From contig DAHVFK010000099.1 of the NCBI GenBank assembly GCA_027317055.1, positions 1-9,817 of the forward strand: a stretch of DNA of 9,817 bases. The letters run 5' to 3'. The notes below the pieces were generated by a model. That model saw only the letters and a program-made list of their open reading frames with translations. It was not told the DNA's origin and did not search any database. A program made the position numbers and the translations under genes. Positions within the stretch are counted from its first letter, which is position 1. The number at the start of each line of letters is the position of its first letter. The stretch comes from Betaproteobacteria bacterium. GTDB taxonomy: Bacteria > Pseudomonadota > Gammaproteobacteria > Burkholderiales > SG8-39. This document shows, in pieces, positions 1 through 7,212 of this stretch.

Positions 1-118
1 GCGCGAAGTGGGGCAATGGGTGGCCGAGTTCGTGCGCGACAACTACCGCCCCGAGCCGAAGAAGAAGCGCATCCGGCCGCAATCGTTCAAAGATCCGGCG
101 GACCGCGCGAAGGGCTGA
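1..118 (+). CDS. DUF3305 domain protein, C-terminal end (5' truncated)
   Basis: Only the last 38 complete codons are in the window; the gene begins to the left. The frame is fixed by the TGA at 116-118, which shares its A with the ATG of the next gene. The visible tail includes VAEFVRDNYRPEPKKKRIRP, a Trp/Phe/Tyr-containing helix followed by a basic Lys/Arg stretch. This resembles the C-terminus of the small DUF3305 proteins that, to my knowledge, lie directly before DUF3306 genes in formate dehydrogenase clusters. The function is unknown; a role in enzyme maturation or assembly is inferred from context only. The family call rests on a short tail plus gene order, so it is moderate. Confidence 0.6.
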   Translation, partial: REVGQWVAEFVRDNYRPEPKKKRIRPQSFKDPADRAKG

Positions 119-630
119 TGGCGCAGGACAAGGAAAACCGGCTGGCGCGCTGGTCGCGGCTGAAACGCGAATCGGTGCGCGCTGCCGAGGCGCCCACGCC
201 GACGCCGCCCGCGCCCGAGGCGCCGCCGCCCGAGCTGCCGCCGCTGGATCAGTTGGGCCCCGATTCGGACTTCAGCAGCTTCATGGACCGGCGCGTCGAT
301 GACGGCCTGCGCCGGCTCGCGCTCAAGAAGCTGTTCGGCGACCCGCGCCTGAACGCCGCCGACGGGCTGGACGTCTTCTCCGAGGACTACTCGAAGCTCG
401 AGGACCTGCCGCAGGAAATGGTGGCCAAGCTGGTGCACATGCGGCGCACGCTGCGCCGCCCGGATCCGGAGCAGGAGAAGGAGGAGGAAGTGCAGGCGCA
501 ACAGCAGGCGACGCAGGAAATCGGGGCCGAAGAGGAAGTCGTGGCGGAAGCGGAAGTGGAAGTCGAGAAACCGGACAACGAGAACAACGGAGACGAACCC
601 AAAGATGTCGCTCGAGGGCAAGACACTTAA
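118..630 (+). CDS. DUF3306 domain protein
   Basis: A 170-residue protein. The ATG at 118 is chosen because it overlaps the upstream stop (TGATG), has a short GAAGGG just before it, and starts the usual DUF3306 N-terminus with an Arg/Lys-rich segment containing RWSRLKR (about 11-17). A Pro/Ala-rich linker (about 25-42) leads to the conserved core LPPLDQLGPDSDFSSFM (about 40-56). Next come LRRLALKKLF (64-73) and DPRLNAADGLDVFSEDY (75-91). Beyond residue 120 the protein is low-complexity, Glu/Gln-rich and acidic. No signal peptide, membrane segment or cysteine is visible, so it is probably cytoplasmic. The family usually sits beside DUF3305 and a multi-cluster Fe-S protein in Fdh loci; its biochemical role is not known. 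The last 26 bases overlap the next gene. Confidence 0.8.
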   Translation: MAQDKENRLARWSRLKRESVRAAEAPTPTPPAPEAPPPELPPLDQLGPDSDFSSFMDRRVDDGLRRLALKKLFGDPRLNAADGLDVFSEDYSKLEDLPQEMVAKLVHMRRTLRRPDPEQEKEEEVQAQQQATQEIGAEEEVVAEAEVEVEKPDNENNGDEPKDVARGQDT

Positions 631-2707
631 GCTGTGCAACTGCAACGGCACGTTGCCGCTCGACGCCAAGGCGCTCGCGGCAGCGCTCAAGCAGGGCGCG
701 CCGCTCACCGTGCACGGCGAGCTGTGCCGCAAGCAGGCGGGCGCGTTCCAGGCCGCGCTCAACGACCCGCAGCTGCTGGTTGCATGCACGCAGGAGGCGT
801 CGCTGTTCGCCGAGCTGGCGCAAGGCGCCGAATCGAAGGCCGAGCTGCGCTTCGTCAACATCCGCGAGGCGGCGGGCTGGTCGGCCGAGGGCCGCCGCGC
901 CACGCCCAAGATCGCGGCGCTGCTCGCCGCGGCGGCGCTGCCCGAGCCCGAGCCGGTGCCGGCGGTGGAGTACAAGTCGGGCGGCCATCTGCTGGTGATC
1001 GGGCCCTCGGCCGCCGCGCTCGACTGGGCGCAAAGGCTCTCCGATCGGCTCGACGTCAGCGTGTTGGTCACCCGCGGCGAAGGCGGCGAGCTGCCGCTCG
1101 AGCGCCGCTACCCGGTCTGGTCTGGCACGCCGCTGCGGGTCGCGGGCTGGCTCGGCGCGTTCGAGGTCGAGTGGACGCAGGACAACCCGATCGACCTTGA
1201 GCTGTGCACGCGCTGCAACGCCTGCGTCGCGGCCTGTCCCGAGAACGCGATCGACTTCACCTACCAGGTGGACCTGGACAAGTGCAAGTCGCACCGCGCC
1301 TGCGTCAAGGCCTGCGGCGCGATCGGCGCAGTGGACTTCGCGCGCGTGGATCGGGTGCGCAAGGAGCGCTTCGACATGGTGCTCGACCTTTCCGCCGAGC
1401 CGCTGCTGCGCACGCCCGAGCTGCCGCAGGGCTACGCCGCGCCCGGCGCCGACCCGCTCGAGCAGGCGCTTTGCGCGGCGCAGCTCGCGCAGCTGGTGGG
1501 CGAGTTCGAGAAGCCCAGGTTCGTCATCTACAAGGAGCGCATCTGCGCCCACAGCCGCTCGGGGCGCAACGGCTGCAACCGCTGCATCGAGGTCTGCTCG
1601 ACCGGGGCGATCAGCGCCGACGGCGACCACGTCAAGGTCGAGTCGCACTTGTGCGCCGGCTGCGGCGGCTGCGCGACCGTGTGCCCTTCGGGCGCGATGG
1701 GCTACGCCTACCCGCGCGTGCCGGACATGGGGCGGCGCCTGAAGACGCTGCTCGGCACCTACCGCGACGCGGGCGGCAAGGACGCCTGTCTGGTGTTCCA
1801 CAACATGGAAGACGGCCGCGCCCTGGTGCATGGCGTGGGGCGCCACGCGCTGCGCGGCGGCAAGGGGCTGCCCGCGCGCGCGATTCCGGTCGAGGCCTTC
1901 CATATCGCCTCGATCGGCATCGACCTGCTGCTGGGCACGATCTGCTACGGCGCAAGCCAGGTCGCGGTGGTTTCGACCGGGCGCGAGGCCGAGTCCTACG
2001 GCGCTGCGCTGATCGAGCAGATGGGCCACGCCGAGACGATCCTAAACGCCCTCGGTTACGCCGGCCGGCACTTCGAGTTGATCCGCGCCGAGGACGCCCC
2101 GAGCCTCGAGCGCGCGCTGTGGGCGATGCAGCCGGCCAAGGGCGTTTCGATGCCGGCGGGCTTCAACCTCGCGCTCGAAAAGCGCGGTACGCTCGATTTC
2201 GAGCTCGATCACCTGGCCAGGCACGCGCCCGCGCCGCAGGAGAGTATCGCGCTCGCCAAGGGTGCGCCGTTCGGCGCCCTTGCGGTCGACAAGCAGAGCT
2301 GCACCCTGTGCAAGGCCTGCATCGGCGCCTGCCCGGAAGCCGCACTGCAGGACGCACCCGAAACGCCGGCGCTGCGCTTCATCGAGCGCAACTGCGTCCA
2401 GTGCGGACTGTGCGCCGACACCTGCCCGGAGGGCTCGATCACGCTCCTGCCGCGCCTGCTGCTTACGCCGCAGGCGAAGCAGGCGGTGACACTGAACGAA
2501 GCCGAGCCATTCAATTGCGTGCGCTGCGGCAAGCCGTTCGGTACACGCCAGCTGATTGACAACATGCTCGGCAAGCTGACGACGCACTCGATGTTCGCCG
2601 GCGGCGGCGCGCTCAGGCGGCTGCAAATGTGCGCCGACTGCCGTGTGGTCGACATGATGGAGTCGAAGGACGAGCCTTCGATCCTCGATTATCCGGGGCG
2701 CAAATGA
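605..2707 (+). CDS. Multi-cluster 4Fe-4S protein of formate dehydrogenase locus (HdrA/MvhD-like layout)
   Basis: A 700-residue cytoplasmic iron-sulfur protein with no signal peptide or membrane segment. The start at 605 is the first ATG in frame and keeps the conserved-looking LCNCNG (C11, C13) at the N-terminus. Cysteines in order: C11/C13, C41 and C61; C201-C204-C207-C211; C227-C233-C237; C314-C324-C327-C331; C350-C353-C356-C360; C566-C569-C572-C576; C597-C600-C603-C607; and two CxxC pairs at C638/C641 and C676/C679. The 4Fe-4S motifs form tandem two-cluster ferredoxin domains. A short Rossmann-like stretch, LLVIGPSAAALDWAQRL, lies near residues 125-141. A cluster-free middle (about 385-550) recalls the MvhD fold. 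The ATG lies inside the DUF3306 gene (26-base overlap) and the stop overlaps the chaperone start (ATGA), indicating tight coupling. It is likely an electron-transfer or maturation protein for formate dehydrogenase; the exact role is unknown. Similar genes in Fdh loci have been called fdhT-like, a name I do not assign with confidence. Confidence 0.8.
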   Translation: MSLEGKTLKLCNCNGTLPLDAKALAAALKQGAPLTVHGELCRKQAGAFQAALNDPQLLVACTQEASLFAELAQGAESKAELRFVNIREAAGWSAEGRRATPKIAALLAAAALPEPEPVPAVEYKSGGHLLVIGPSAAALDWAQRLSDRLDVSVLVTRGEGGELPLERRYPVWSGTPLRVAGWLGAFEVEWTQDNPIDLELCTRCNACVAACPENAIDFTYQVDLDKCKSHRACVKACGAIGAVDFARVDRVRKERFDMVLDLSAEPLLRTPELPQGYAAPGADPLEQALCAAQLAQLVGEFEKPRFVIYKERICAHSRSGRNGCNRCIEVCSTGAISADGDHVKVESHLCAGCGGCATVCPSGAMGYAYPRVPDMGRRLKTLLGTYRDAGGKDACLVFHNMEDGRALVHGVGRHALRGGKGLPARAIPVEAFHIASIGIDLLLGTICYGASQVAVVSTGREAESYGAALIEQMGHAETILNALGYAGRHFELIRAEDAPSLERALWAMQPAKGVSMPAGFNLALEKRGTLDFELDHLARHAPAPQESIALAKGAPFGALAVDKQSCTLCKACIGACPEAALQDAPETPALRFIERNCVQCGLCADTCPEGSITLLPRLLLTPQAKQAVTLNEAEPFNCVRCGKPFGTRQLIDNMLGKLTTHSMFAGGGALRRLQMCADCRVVDMMESKDEPSILDYPGRK

Positions 2708-3330
2708 GCCCCGACGCCGCGCCGCTGCAGTTCGCGCCTACGCTGCCGCCCGAGGAGGCGGCGCGCGCCGACTTCTACGCCCTGCTTGCGCGGCTGTACT
2801 ACGACGCGCCGGACGCGGCGCTGCTGGCGGAGCTCGCCAGCGCCGACGAGATCGTGGCCGAGGAGTCGAGCGGCGAAGGGGCGGGATTCGCGCTCGCCTG
2901 GCGCGATCTGACGCTCGCCGCCGCGGCCGCCGACCTGGCGGCGGTGAAAGAGGAATACCAGTCCCTGTTCATCGGCGTCGGTAAAGCGCAGGTCACGCCG
3001 TACGCGGGCGCCTATCTCGCCACCAGTGCGGTCGATGCGCCGCTGGTCAATTTGCGCGGCTACCTTGCGCAGCGCGGAATCGCGCGTCGCATATCGGTCA
3101 ACGAGCCGGAGGATCATATCGCGGCACTATGCGAGCTTATGCGCTTTCTTATTGCAGAGCAGCATGCGCCGCTGGAGGATCAGAAGGCCTTCTTCGACCG
3201 ATTTATGTGGTCGGGGGCGGGCCGCTTGTGCGATGCGGTAGTCAATTGCGAGCAAGCCGTGTTTTATCGCGCCGTCGCGCGTTTCACAAAACAGTTCCTC
3301 GAAGTTGAATATGCAGCGTTCCGCATGTAA
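2704..3330 (+). CDS. TorD/DmsD-family molecular chaperone for FdhA
   Basis: A 208-residue, mostly alpha-helical protein. The ATG at 2704 overlaps the preceding stop as ATGA, so translation is probably coupled; longer in-frame starts would run into the Fe-S gene. Features typical of the TorD family are a helix near 19-33 (ARADFYALLARLYY), the segment EYQSLFIGVGKAQVTPYAGAYL (about 83-104), and EPEDHIAALCELMRFLI (134-150), which matches the family E-x2-DH motif (E136, D137, H138). Such chaperones bind the Tat signal and folded apo-enzyme of a molybdopterin oxidoreductase and hold back export until the cofactor is inserted. Here the likely client is FdhA just downstream, and possibly the small Tat peptide. 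The 3' third is clearly lower in G+C than the 5' part. Client identity is inferred. Confidence 0.85.
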   Translation: MSPDAAPLQFAPTLPPEEAARADFYALLARLYYDAPDAALLAELASADEIVAEESSGEGAGFALAWRDLTLAAAAADLAAVKEEYQSLFIGVGKAQVTPYAGAYLATSAVDAPLVNLRGYLAQRGIARRISVNEPEDHIAALCELMRFLIAEQHAPLEDQKAFFDRFMWSGAGRLCDAVVNCEQAVFYRAVARFTKQFLEVEYAAFRM

Positions 3331-3334
3331 GAAT
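3305..3334 (+). promoter_or_regulatory. Candidate sigma70-type promoter for the structural fdh genes
   Basis: TTGAAT (3305-3310) and AAGAAT (3329-3334) are separated by 18 bases, each matching 4 of 6 consensus positions. They lie in the lowest-GC segment of the window, overlapping the 3' end of the chaperone gene and ahead of the 85-bp gap before the Tat peptide gene. Position and base composition fit a second promoter for the structural genes. The match is weak and could be chance. I saw no FNR-like TTGAT-N4-ATCAA site nearby. Confidence 0.2.
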
Positions 3335-3360
3335 AGGCGCTGCTCTGCAAATTAGTCGTT

Positions 3361-3388
3361 GCGCCCGCGGCCGGATCGCCCTGGGCGC
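3361..3388. repeat. Short inverted repeat in the gap before the Tat peptide gene
   Basis: GCGCCC (3361-3366) and GGGCGC (3383-3388) form a perfect 6-bp inverted repeat with a 16-base loop. It lies in the 3331-3415 intergenic gap, 27 bases before the ATG at 3416. No T-run follows, so it is not a standard terminator. It could be an mRNA 5' hairpin, an operator half-site pair, or chance in GC-rich DNA. Confidence 0.25.
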
Positions 3389-3415
3389 TACGCATAAAAC
3401 AATACGGAGGCGACC

Positions 3416-3616
3416 ATGAGCGAACGCAGCCCACGTCTTTCACGCCGCAATTTCCTTCTCTCAGTCGGCGCCGGCGGCGCGGCCACCGCGGCCGCCATCG
3501 TCGCCAAGACGGCGCCGGGCATACCGGCCGCCGGGCCCGAGACGGCCAAGAGCGAGTCTCGCGGCTACCAGGCGACCGAGCACGTCAACAACTACTACCG
3601 CACCACCAAGGTCTGA
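3416..3616 (+). CDS. Formate dehydrogenase region TAT target protein (FdhX-like)
   Basis: A 66-residue protein with a strong ribosome site, CGGAGG at 3405-3410, five bases before the ATG. The N-terminus carries a twin-arginine signal, SRRNFLLSVG (about 9-18), followed by an Ala/Gly-rich hydrophobic stretch ending near residue 30. The remaining 35 or so residues end in RGYQATEHVNNYYRTTKV. This architecture matches the small family annotated as 'formate dehydrogenase region TAT target' (TIGR02811 as I recall it), found just before FdhA. It has no cysteine, cofactor motif or obvious enzyme domain. It may be a small periplasmic or membrane-bound accessory of the complex, or a Tat or chaperone decoy; the function is unproven. 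Its stop is 10 bases before the fdhA start and overlaps the fdhA ribosome site. Confidence 0.85.
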   Translation: MSERSPRLSRRNFLLSVGAGGAATAAAIVAKTAPGIPAAGPETAKSESRGYQATEHVNNYYRTTKV

Positions 3617-3626
3617 GGAGGCCGCA

Positions 3627-6578
3627 ATGTTGCTGACCAGAAAATCCGGCTCCGCCGAAGTTCCGCAGGCGCGCCTGGCGCGCGGGCTGACGAACACGGT
3701 GGCGAAAACCATCGACCGGCGCGCGTTCCTCAAGCGCTCCGGCGTGACGCTGGGCGCGGGCGCCGTCGCCAGCCAGCTGCCGTTCAATATGATCGGCAAG
3801 GTCGAGGCCGCGCAGGAACCGGGCGAGAGCGGCAACATCGAGATCAAGCGCACGGTCTGCACGCACTGCTCGGTCGGCTGCGCAATCGACGCGGTGGTGC
3901 AGAACGGCGTCTGGGTGCGGCAGGAATCGGTGTTCGACTCGCCGCTCAACCTGGGCGCGCACTGCGCCAAGGGCGCTTCGGTGCGTCACCACACCATGAC
4001 CGAGGACTCGCACCGGCTGAAGCACCCGGTCAAGCTGGAAGGCGGCAAGTGGAAGAAGATCTCGTGGGAGCAGGCCTACGACGAGATATCCAAGAAGCTG
4101 CTCAAGATCCGCGAGGAGAGCGGTCCGGACGCACTGTTCGTCCTTGGCTCGTCCAAGCACAACAACGAGCAGTCCTACCTGCTGTGCAAGTGGATTCGCC
4201 TCTGGGGCAGCAACAATATTGACCACCAGGCGCGCATCTGCCACTCGACCACGGTCGCGGGCATCGCCAACACCTGGGGCTACGGGGCGATGACCAACTC
4301 CTACAACGACGAGCAGAACTCGAAATGTCTGCTCTTTCTCGGCTCGAACGCGGCCGAAGCGCACCCGGTTTCGATGCTGCACACGCTGCACGCGAAGGAG
4401 AACGGCGCCAAGGTGATCGTCGCCGATCCGCGCTACACGCGCACCGCGGCGCACGCCGACAAGTTCGTGCGCATCCGCTCGGGCTCCGACGTCGCGTTCC
4501 AGTTCGGGCTGCTGTATCACATCTTCAAGAACGGCTGGGAAGACAAGAAGTACATCCACGACCGCGTCTACGGTATGGACCAGGTCAAGGCCGAGGTGAT
4601 GGCCAAGTACACCCCGCAGGCGGTCGAGGAGGTCACCGGCGTGTCCGAGAAGGACATGTACGAAGTAGCCAAGATGCTGTCGGACAACCGGCCCGGATTC
4701 ATCATCTGGGCCATGGGCCAGACGCAGCACACCAACGGCAACAACGTGACGCGCGCGAGCGCGGTGCTGATGCTGGCGCTTGGCAACGCGGGTATCACCG
4801 GCGGCGGGGCGAACATCTACCGCGGCCACGACAACGTCCAGGGTGCGACCGACGTCGGCCCGAACGCGCAGTCGCTGCCGGGCTACTACGGTCTTGCGCC
4901 GGGCGCCTTCAAGCACTGGGCGCGGGTGTGGAACGTCGACCTCGAATGGCTCAAGAAGCGCTACAAGTCCGAGGCCCTGATGGGCAAGTTCGGCTTCACC
5001 GTGTCGCGCTGGGCCGACGCCGTGCTGGAGAAGCCGGAGAACATCGACCAGCCCTCGAACGTGCGTGCGGTGGTCTTCTGGGGCCATGCGCCGAACTCGC
5101 AGACGCGCGGGCTCGACCAGATCGAGGCGATGAAGAAGCTCGACATGATGGTGGTGATCGATCCGTATCCGTCGGCCAGCGCTTCGATGTTCGCGATGGC
5201 GCGCCAGGACGGCGCCTACCTGTTGCCGGCGGCGACGCAGTTCGAGACCTACGGCAGCGTCACCGCGTCGAACCGCTCGCTGCAGTGGCGCGAGAAGGTG
5301 GTCGATCCGGTGTTCGAGTGCCGTACCGACCATATGATCATGTACCAGCTGGCGCAGAAGCTCGGCTTCGCCGACCAGTTCGTGGGCAAGAAGGACGGCA
5401 AGCAGAACATCAAGCTGGTCAAGGGCAAGGGCGGGATGGACGAGCCCGAGATGGAGGACACGCTGCGCGAGATCAACAGCGGCACCTGGACCATCGGCTA
5501 CACAGGCCAATCGCCCGAGCGGCTCAAGGCGCACATGCGCAACATGCACGTGTTCGACGTCAAAACGCTCCGCGCGCGTGGCGGCAAGGACAAGGAAACG
5601 GGCTACGATCTGACCGGCGATTACTTCGGCTTGCCATGGCCGTGCTGGGGCAACCCCTCGGTCAAGCATCCGGGCACGCCGAACCTGTACGACACATCGA
5701 AGGCGGTGATGGACGGCGGAGGCACCTTCCGCGCCCGCTACGGCGTGGTGCACGACGGGGTCAACCTGCTGGCCGAGGACGGTTCGTACTCGGCCGGCAG
5801 CGAAATCACCACCGGTTATCCGGAGTTCACCGCCGACATGCTCAAGAAACTGGGCTGGTGGAATGACCTGACCGATGCCGAGAAGGCCGAGGCCGAGGGC
5901 AAGAACTGGAAGACCGACCTCTCGGGCGGCATCCAGCGCGTCGCGCTCAAGCATGGCTGCGTGCCGTTCGGCAACGCCAAGGCGCGCGCGGTGGTGTGGA
6001 ATTTCCCGGATGCCGTGCCGCTTCACCGCGAGCCGCTCTACACTCCGCATCCGGAGCTGGTCGCGAAATGGCCGACGTACCCGGACAAGAAGACGCTCTA
6101 CCGGCTGCCCACGCTGTTCAAGACCGTCCAGGACAAGGCGATCGCCGACAAGGATTACGAGAAGTATCCGCTGATCCTGACTAGCGGCAGGCTGGTCGAG
6201 TACGAGGGCGGCGGCGAGGAGACGCGCTCCAACCCCTGGCTCGCCGAGCTGCAGCAGGACAACTTCGTCGAGATCAACCCGAAGGCGGCCGCCGACCGCG
6301 ACATCCGCGACGGCGAGTACGTCTGGTTGCACACGCCCACGGGCGCCAAGATCAAGGTCAAGGCGCTGGTGACCGAACGGGTGGCCGCGAGCACGGTGTT
6401 CGTGCCGTTCCACTTCTCCGGCTGGTGGGAGGGCAAGGACATGCTGCCCTACTACCCTGACGGCGCGCATCCGATCGTGCGCGGCGAGGCGGTGAACACG
6501 GCCTGGACCTACGGCTACGACGTCGTCACCGACATGCAGGAAACCAAGGCGACGCTTTGCCAGGTCGCGAAGGCATAA
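3627..6578 (+). CDS. fdhA: Formate dehydrogenase alpha (catalytic) subunit, Tat-exported, Cys type
   Basis: A 983-residue molybdopterin oxidoreductase that oxidises formate to CO2 at a bis-MGD molybdenum (or tungsten) centre. The start has GAGGAG at 3615-3620, six bases upstream. A twin-arginine motif, DRRAFLKRSG, begins at residue 30; likely cleavage follows VEA or VEAA near 61-62. The N-terminal 4Fe-4S cluster uses C78, C81, C85 and C113, with K115 (CAKG) in the place of the electron-relay lysine. The metal ligand is C205 with H206 (RICHSTTV), where selenocysteine enzymes have Sec. R399 begins RGHDNVQG, equivalent to the conserved active-site Arg region of FdhH/FdnG. The C-terminal molydopterin dinucleotide-binding domain spans about 847-965. 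Length is normal for periplasmic Fdh-N-like enzymes, and the reading frame is intact through to the TAA. Confidence 0.95.
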   Translation: MLLTRKSGSAEVPQARLARGLTNTVAKTIDRRAFLKRSGVTLGAGAVASQLPFNMIGKVEAAQEPGESGNIEIKRTVCTHCSVGCAIDAVVQNGVWVRQESVFDSPLNLGAHCAKGASVRHHTMTEDSHRLKHPVKLEGGKWKKISWEQAYDEISKKLLKIREESGPDALFVLGSSKHNNEQSYLLCKWIRLWGSNNIDHQARICHSTTVAGIANTWGYGAMTNSYNDEQNSKCLLFLGSNAAEAHPVSMLHTLHAKENGAKVIVADPRYTRTAAHADKFVRIRSGSDVAFQFGLLYHIFKNGWEDKKYIHDRVYGMDQVKAEVMAKYTPQAVEEVTGVSEKDMYEVAKMLSDNRPGFIIWAMGQTQHTNGNNVTRASAVLMLALGNAGITGGGANIYRGHDNVQGATDVGPNAQSLPGYYGLAPGAFKHWARVWNVDLEWLKKRYKSEALMGKFGFTVSRWADAVLEKPENIDQPSNVRAVVFWGHAPNSQTRGLDQIEAMKKLDMMVVIDPYPSASASMFAMARQDGAYLLPAATQFETYGSVTASNRSLQWREKVVDPVFECRTDHMIMYQLAQKLGFADQFVGKKDGKQNIKLVKGKGGMDEPEMEDTLREINSGTWTIGYTGQSPERLKAHMRNMHVFDVKTLRARGGKDKETGYDLTGDYFGLPWPCWGNPSVKHPGTPNLYDTSKAVMDGGGTFRARYGVVHDGVNLLAEDGSYSAGSEITTGYPEFTADMLKKLGWWNDLTDAEKAEAEGKNWKTDLSGGIQRVALKHGCVPFGNAKARAVVWNFPDAVPLHREPLYTPHPELVAKWPTYPDKKTLYRLPTLFKTVQDKAIADKDYEKYPLILTSGRLVEYEGGGEETRSNPWLAELQQDNFVEINPKAAADRDIRDGEYVWLHTPTGAKIKVKALVTERVAASTVFVPFHFSGWWEGKDMLPYYPDGAHPIVRGEAVNTAWTYGYDVVTDMQETKATLCQVAKA

Positions 6579-6588
6579 GGAGAACGCC

Positions 6589-7212
6589 ATGGCCAGAATG
6601 AAATTCCTGTGCGATGCGGAGCGCTGCATCGAATGCAACGGCTGTGTGACGGCATGCAAGAACGAGAACGAGGTGCCATGGGGGGTCAACCGACGGCGCG
6701 TGGTCACGGTAAACGACGGCGTGGTGGGGGCCGAGAAGTCGATTTCGGTCGCCTGCATGCACTGCTCGGATGCGCCGTGCATGGCGGTATGCCCGGTCGA
6801 CTGCTTCTACAAGACCGCCGACGGCGTAGTGCTGCACGACAAGGACCTGTGCATCGGCTGCGGCTACTGCTTCTACGCCTGCCCGTTCGGCGCGCCGCAG
6901 TTCCCACAGGCGGGCGCCTTCGGCCTGCGCGGCAAGATGGACAAGTGCACCTTCTGCGCCGGCGGTCCCGAGCCCGACCGCAGCGAGGCCGAGTTCAAGA
7001 AGTACGGCAGAAACCGGCTCTCTGAAGGCAAGCTGCCGGCCTGCGCCGAGATGTGCGCGACCAAGGCGCTGCTCGGCGGCGACGGCGACACCATCGCCGA
7101 CATCTACCGCCAGCGCGTCACGGTGCGCGGCAAGGGCGCAGAGGTCTGGGGCTGGGGCACCGCCTACGGCCCACCCAAGGGCGGCCAGGCCGCAACCGGG
7201 AGCAAGTCATGA
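6589..7212 (+). CDS. fdhB: Formate dehydrogenase beta (iron-sulfur) subunit
   Basis: A 207-residue electron-transfer subunit linking FdhA to the cytochrome subunit. AAGGAG (6577-6582) lies six bases before the chosen ATG; a second ATG at 6598 is less well placed. Sixteen ligand cysteines form four 4Fe-4S clusters: C13-C16-C19-C23, C56-C59-C64-C68, C88-C91-C94-C98, and C120-C123 with C152-C156. C8 and C72 are extra. Unlike E. coli FdnH it has no C-terminal membrane helix, so it resembles the soluble FdhB of Wolinella- or Shewanella-type enzymes. It has no Tat signal of its own and probably crosses the membrane bound to FdhA. The stop overlaps the next start (ATGA). Confidence 0.93.
   Translation: MARMKFLCDAERCIECNGCVTACKNENEVPWGVNRRRVVTVNDGVVGAEKSISVACMHCSDAPCMAVCPVDCFYKTADGVVLHDKDLCIGCGYCFYACPFGAPQFPQAGAFGLRGKMDKCTFCAGGPEPDRSEAEFKKYGRNRLSEGKLPACAEMCATKALLGGDGDTIADIYRQRVTVRGKGAEVWGWGTAYGPPKGGQAATGSKS

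Noticed and set aside
16..117. Upstream ATG at 16 as start for the DUF3306 gene
   Set aside because: It would overlap the DUF3305 reading frame by about 100 bases and add a domainless Arg/Pro-rich stretch. The ATG at 118 couples to the DUF3305 stop.
323..2029. A 568-codon open frame on the - strand across the Fe-S gene
   Set aside because: Its composition is Arg/Ala-rich with no motif, and the + strand frame carries the ordered ferredoxin cysteines. It is a shadow frame.
3336..3349. Possible sigma54 promoter (GG...TGCA) in the gap before the Tat peptide gene
   Set aside because: The spacing between GG and GC is 9 bases rather than 10, and the flanking bases do not match TGGCAC/TTGCA well.
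3585..6782. A 1065-codon open frame on the - strand across fdhA
   Set aside because: It lies antisense to the unmistakable fdhA and fdhB. Its product is an Arg/Val/His/Leu-rich sequence without domains, as expected when high-GC codon bias removes stops from the opposite strand.
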